Assembly (NCBI GenBank): GCA_004552305.1
Contig: SFOX01000055.1
Location: 1-5,691, forward strand
Direction: 5' to 3'
Origin: Subdoligranulum variabile
GTDB lineage: Bacteria; Bacillota; Clostridia; Oscillospirales; Ruminococcaceae
DNA length: 5,691 bases
Every line of letters begins with the position of its first letter. Within the stretch, counting starts at the first letter, position 1. Positions 3,742 to 5,691 of the stretch are shown one piece after another. The notes beneath the pieces were generated by a model. That model worked only from the letters and a program-made list of their open reading frames with translations. It did not search any database and was not told the origin of the DNA. Both the position numbers and the translations under genes were made by a program.

Positions 3742-5691
3742 CCGACACCCTTTTGCTGGGCGAAAAGACCGCTGCGCCGTGGGAGGTCACACAGGAAAAC
3801 CGCAAAGCTGTTTTGCAGAGCCTGACCAATGGCGACCCGCGCATATTCCTGATTGAACAGGCAACCCGAAACGCTGCCGAGCAGTTCGAGCGTGTGCGCC
3901 GCGTGACCGAACGCTCGGTGCAGGGCAGCGCGCTTGCCTGGGCAAAGCCCGAACAGCGGCTTGCCTTTATGCATGACCTTGCCGTACAAAGCGCCGTGTA
4001 CATGGCGTTTTTGCGGTTGGGGCTGTCGGTCGAAAGCGCCAGCTTCCCGGCGTTTGAGCAGGTCGCGCAGCTGGACACCTACCCCATCAGCCTGTGTCTG
4101 GGCGGGTATCTGCAGACCGTGGCGGAACCGCTGCTGCAGGAAATCGGGCAGGCGGTCTTGCAGCAAAATCGCACGCGCGACAGTGTTGCAAAACAAGCGG
4201 AACCGATGCATACTATAAGCGAACCGAAAGAAAACCCTGATAGCCGAAAGGAGGCTGCCCGCAATGATGTACACGAACTGCAACGGATATCTGGTGCCCA
4301 ACCTGAGCCTGCCGAACACGCCGGAAGTCAAGCTGAACCACTACGGCAGGATGCGGCTGGAATATCTCGAACAGAACGAACCGACCCTGTGCGACCGCAT
4401 GATGCTGGAGGGTACGCTGCTGCCGAGCTGCCGCAAGATGGGGCAGGACGCGCAGCAAATGGTGGACAAGACCCTGCGCGAGCTGATGCGGAAAACGCCG
4501 ATGCCCAACCGCAAGACGAACCCGCTGGGCTGGGCGCAGCTGTGCAACAGCCTGAAACAGCAGGCGGAGGAAGCCGTCCTGCCGATGCTGTACGAGATTT
4601 AACCGAATCTGCCCCGATAGCGGAGAGCGAGCCATCGCCCTCCGCTTTTTCTTTGCCCGAATTTCCCGCAGAGCTTTTGCCGCAGCTGTTGAAAACCGAG
4701 ACCTCCTCCCGCGCCGCCAACGCAGATTACCTTGCCTTTTACCAAAAGTCGCCGCTGTCGATTGATCGGCTGCGCTTTGTGCGTGACAGCTACAAGGATA
4801 TCTTTACCGAACTTCTGCTGGACGGTGACACCCGCGTGGGGTTCCACAGGCAGGAGGACGGGCTGCTTGTCTGGCAGGGCGCGTACCTGACCCGCAGCGC
4901 CGAAACGCTGCTGCCGTGGCGTGCGGTGGCGAATGCGCTGAACGACCTGATTGGGCAGCATGAGCTGACAGCAGCCCTTGACGTAAAAACCCTGCCGCAG
5001 GAGAATACGCAGCTTTCCTTTACTTTGCCCAAGGACGCCCCGCGCGGTGCGGAAGAAACCCTGCTGGCAGATGACGAGCTGCGCAGCGAGGAAAAACAGG
5101 AGCGCGCCATACCCCGTGCGATGGAAAACGCGCCGATCAGGGACGACGGCAGCCATATCACCGATGAGGAGGTAAACCTTGCGGTTGCAGACGGCAGCGG
5201 GTTCGAGAAAGGCAAGCTGCGTATCTATCGGCATTTTACCGAAAAGCGGGGCGATAACGCCGAATTTTTGAAAAAAGAATACGGCTGCGGCGGTCGAACC
5301 TGGTATTACCAAAACGGCGGGCGCGGCTGGGTCGGGCACAGCCCTGCGGGGCTGACGCTGACAATGACCTGCGCGGACGGGCGGTTTGAGCGCAAACTCA
5401 AGTGGAAAGAAACCGCGCAGCGCATTGCTTACCTGCTGGAAATGCAGCGCTACCTGACGCCGGAAGAAGAAAAAGAGTATCCCGTCTGGCTGGCGCAGCA
5501 GCAGGAAAAGCAGCTCCCGCGCGCGGTCGTTGTGCCGGAAATCAAGCCCGTATGCGCTGAGGGCAGCGTGGTCTATCTGGAAAACGGACAACCGTTTACG
5601 GTGGAGAATATCGGCAAATTCGATGTGCATCTGCGGGACGAAAATTTCCCGCTGATCAGCCGTGCCGTCAGCCGCGAACAGCTGCAGCCGC
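3666..5691 (+). CDS. LtrC-like/ArdC-domain giant protein, continues past window (3' partial)
   Basis: The frame is open for 675 codons with no stop to the window end. It opens with the second half of an ArdC-like domain (MWGSKSILVLQ, FSMTDTLLLGEKTAAPWEV), then a helical region (AFMHDLAVQSAVYMAFLRLGL, CLGGYLQTVAEPLLQEIG, to about 4165). An Ala/Gly/Pro/Gln-rich disordered linker follows (about 4190-4650). A conserved LtrC-type block at about 5154-5450 (ITDEEVNLAVADG, FLKKEYGCGGRTWYY, KLKWKETAQRIAYLLEMQRYL) comes last. Family members continue into helicase and/or methylase-like domains that would lie downstream. The likely role is DNA handling or anti-restriction during transfer (family inference). 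The intact start would be 3502; after the frame break, ATG 3666 (no usable RBS) or ATG 3738 (ATGA overlap with the fragment's stop) could serve. The linker overlaps tnpV and a terminator-like hairpin. Confidence 0.75.
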   Translation, partial: MWGSKSILVLQRHEGRPVVNPLFSMTDTLLLGEKTAAPWEVTQENRKAVLQSLTNGDPRIFLIEQATRNAAEQFERVRRVTERSVQGSALAWAKPEQRLAFMHDLAVQSAVYMAFLRLGLSVESASFPAFEQVAQLDTYPISLCLGGYLQTVAEPLLQEIGQAVLQQNRTRDSVAKQAEPMHTISEPKENPDSRKEAARNDVHELQRISGAQPEPAEHAGSQAEPLRQDAAGISRTERTDPVRPHDAGGYAAAELPQDGAGRAANGGQDPARADAENADAQPQDEPAGLGAAVQQPETAGGGSRPADAVRDLTESAPIAESEPSPSAFSLPEFPAELLPQLLKTETSSRAANADYLAFYQKSPLSIDRLRFVRDSYKDIFTELLLDGDTRVGFHRQEDGLLVWQGAYLTRSAETLLPWRAVANALNDLIGQHELTAALDVKTLPQENTQLSFTLPKDAPRGAEETLLADDELRSEEKQERAIPRAMENAPIRDDGSHITDEEVNLAVADGSGFEKGKLRIYRHFTEKRGDNAEFLKKEYGCGGRTWYYQNGGRGWVGHSPAGLTLTMTCADGRFERKLKWKETAQRIAYLLEMQRYLTPEEEKEYPVWLAQQQEKQLPRAVVVPEIKPVCAEGSVVYLENGQPFTVENIGKFDVHLRDENFPLISRAVSREQLQP
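3738..3741 (+). promoter_or_regulatory. ATGA stop-start overlap, possible reinitiation site
   Basis: The stop of the 3502 fragment (TGA, 3739-3741) overlaps an ATG (3738-3740) in the frame of the long downstream ORF. No Shine-Dalgarno is seen at suitable spacing. This arrangement could let terminating ribosomes restart and make a protein beginning MTDTLLLGEK. It may be chance. Confidence 0.35.
4186..4216 (+). promoter_or_regulatory. Weak candidate promoter upstream of tnpV
   Basis: TTGCAA (4186-4191) and TACTAT (4211-4216) each match the sigma-A consensus at four of six positions, with a long 19-nt spacer. TATAAG at 4214-4219 is a closer -10 match but lacks a well-placed -35. The stretch 4184-4250 is AT-richer than its surroundings. 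Confidence 0.2.
4247..4254 (+). promoter_or_regulatory. Strong ribosome binding site for tnpV
   Basis: AAAGGAGG, complementary to the 16S rRNA 3' end, lies 9 nt before ATG 4264 (12 nt before ATG 4267). It lies inside the coding sequence of the large LtrC-like gene, in which frame it reads within R-K-E-A. Confidence 0.8.
4264..4602 (+). CDS. tnpV: TnpV family protein, nested in the LtrC-like gene
   Basis: This 112-residue product has the TnpV family pattern along its full length: NGYLVPNLSLP (7-17), YGRMRLEYLE (27-36), a central MMLEGTLLPSC region (46-56), then W90, NSLK (95-98) and QAEEAVLPMLYE at the end. TnpV proteins were named from Tn4451-type clostridial mobilizable transposons and are widespread on Firmicutes elements; their biochemical function is not established. 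By hand count, 100 of 113 codons end in G or C (about 88%), so this frame carries the coding signal. The gene lies wholly inside the larger ORF, one base downstream in frame. It has its own strong RBS and a terminator-like hairpin starting 16 nt after its stop. The start could also be ATG 4267. Confidence 0.78.
   Translation: MMYTNCNGYLVPNLSLPNTPEVKLNHYGRMRLEYLEQNEPTLCDRMMLEGTLLPSCRKMGQDAQQMVDKTLRELMRKTPMPNRKTNPLGWAQLCNSLKQQAEEAVLPMLYEI
4619..4654 (+). terminator. Rho-independent terminator-like hairpin after tnpV, inside the LtrC-like ORF
   Basis: AGCGGAG (4619-4625) pairs perfectly with CTCCGCT (4640-4646). After one A·C mismatch (4626/4639), GCGA (4627-4630) pairs with TCGC (4635-4638) around the loop GCCA. 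The 3' side is followed by TTTTCTTT (4647-4654). The stem, tight loop, T-tract and position just after the tnpV stop are all as expected for an intrinsic terminator, yet the large ORF reads straight through it. Confidence 0.7.

Noticed and set aside
3668..3856. Third-frame open stretch starting at a GTG
   Set aside because: It overlaps the recognisable ArdC-like frame, has no RBS and its product is Gly/Arg-rich without any family pattern.
4599..5630. A 343-codon open frame on the minus strand
   Set aside because: It is antisense to the LtrC-like block, whose + strand frame has high GC3 and recognisable motifs. The minus product has no recognisable domain.
1..5691. tRNA, rRNA, CRISPR array, insertion sequence ends or attachment sites
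   Set aside because: No cloverleaf-like segment, regularly spaced repeat, transposase reading frame or matching terminal repeats were seen; nearly every base is in a gene.

Overview
This 5.7-kb window is densely coding, with every supported gene on the + strand. It looks like the replication/partition part of an integrative conjugative element (or a related plasmid or phage-plasmid) from a Gram-positive gut Clostridia-type host. The basis is strong AGGAGG-type ribosome binding sites, GC-rich third codon positions, and the protein families present: DUF3991/Toprim, ParA, ICE-type ParB, YodL-domain, TnpV, and an ArdC/LtrC-like giant protein. A member of the Oscillospiraceae/Ruminococcaceae (Faecalibacterium-like) would fit the base composition, but that is inference.

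Layout: (1) 2-682, the C-terminal 226 residues of a DUF3991 + Toprim primase-like protein, cut by the window edge. (2) 679-1518, ParA ATPase, joined to gene 1 by an ATGA overlap. (3) 1466-2434, ParB, starting 53 nt inside parA. (4) 2436-3497, a YodL-domain protein with an unrecognised N-terminal two-thirds. (5) 3502-3741, the start of an ArdC-like domain that loses its frame near 3650-3666. The same protein resumes in the neighbouring frame and stays open to the end of the window (about 3666 to >5691). Its remaining visible part is the rest of the ArdC-like region, a disordered linker, and an LtrC-like conserved block. (6) 4264-4602, a TnpV-family gene with its own ribosome binding site, lying entirely inside the linker-coding part of gene 5 in another frame. 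It is followed directly by a terminator-like hairpin that also lies inside gene 5.

Genes 1-5 are spaced by -53 to +4 nt and look like one transcription and translation unit: DNA priming (1), segregation (2, 3), an accessory protein (4) and a large DNA-processing or anti-restriction-type protein (5). No promoter is visible at the head because the window opens inside gene 1.

The most interesting region is 4190-4655. Here third-position GC moves from the large gene's frame (about 80% just downstream) to the tnpV frame (about 88%), while the large gene's own third-position GC falls to about 35%. A complete small gene (RBS, ORF, terminator) therefore sits inside a continuous larger ORF, and the large protein's Ala/Gly/Pro/Gln-rich linker looks like overprinted sequence. 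A second notable spot is a perfect 13-bp inverted repeat within a 33% GC island in parB, just before the segment encoding the helix-turn-helix.
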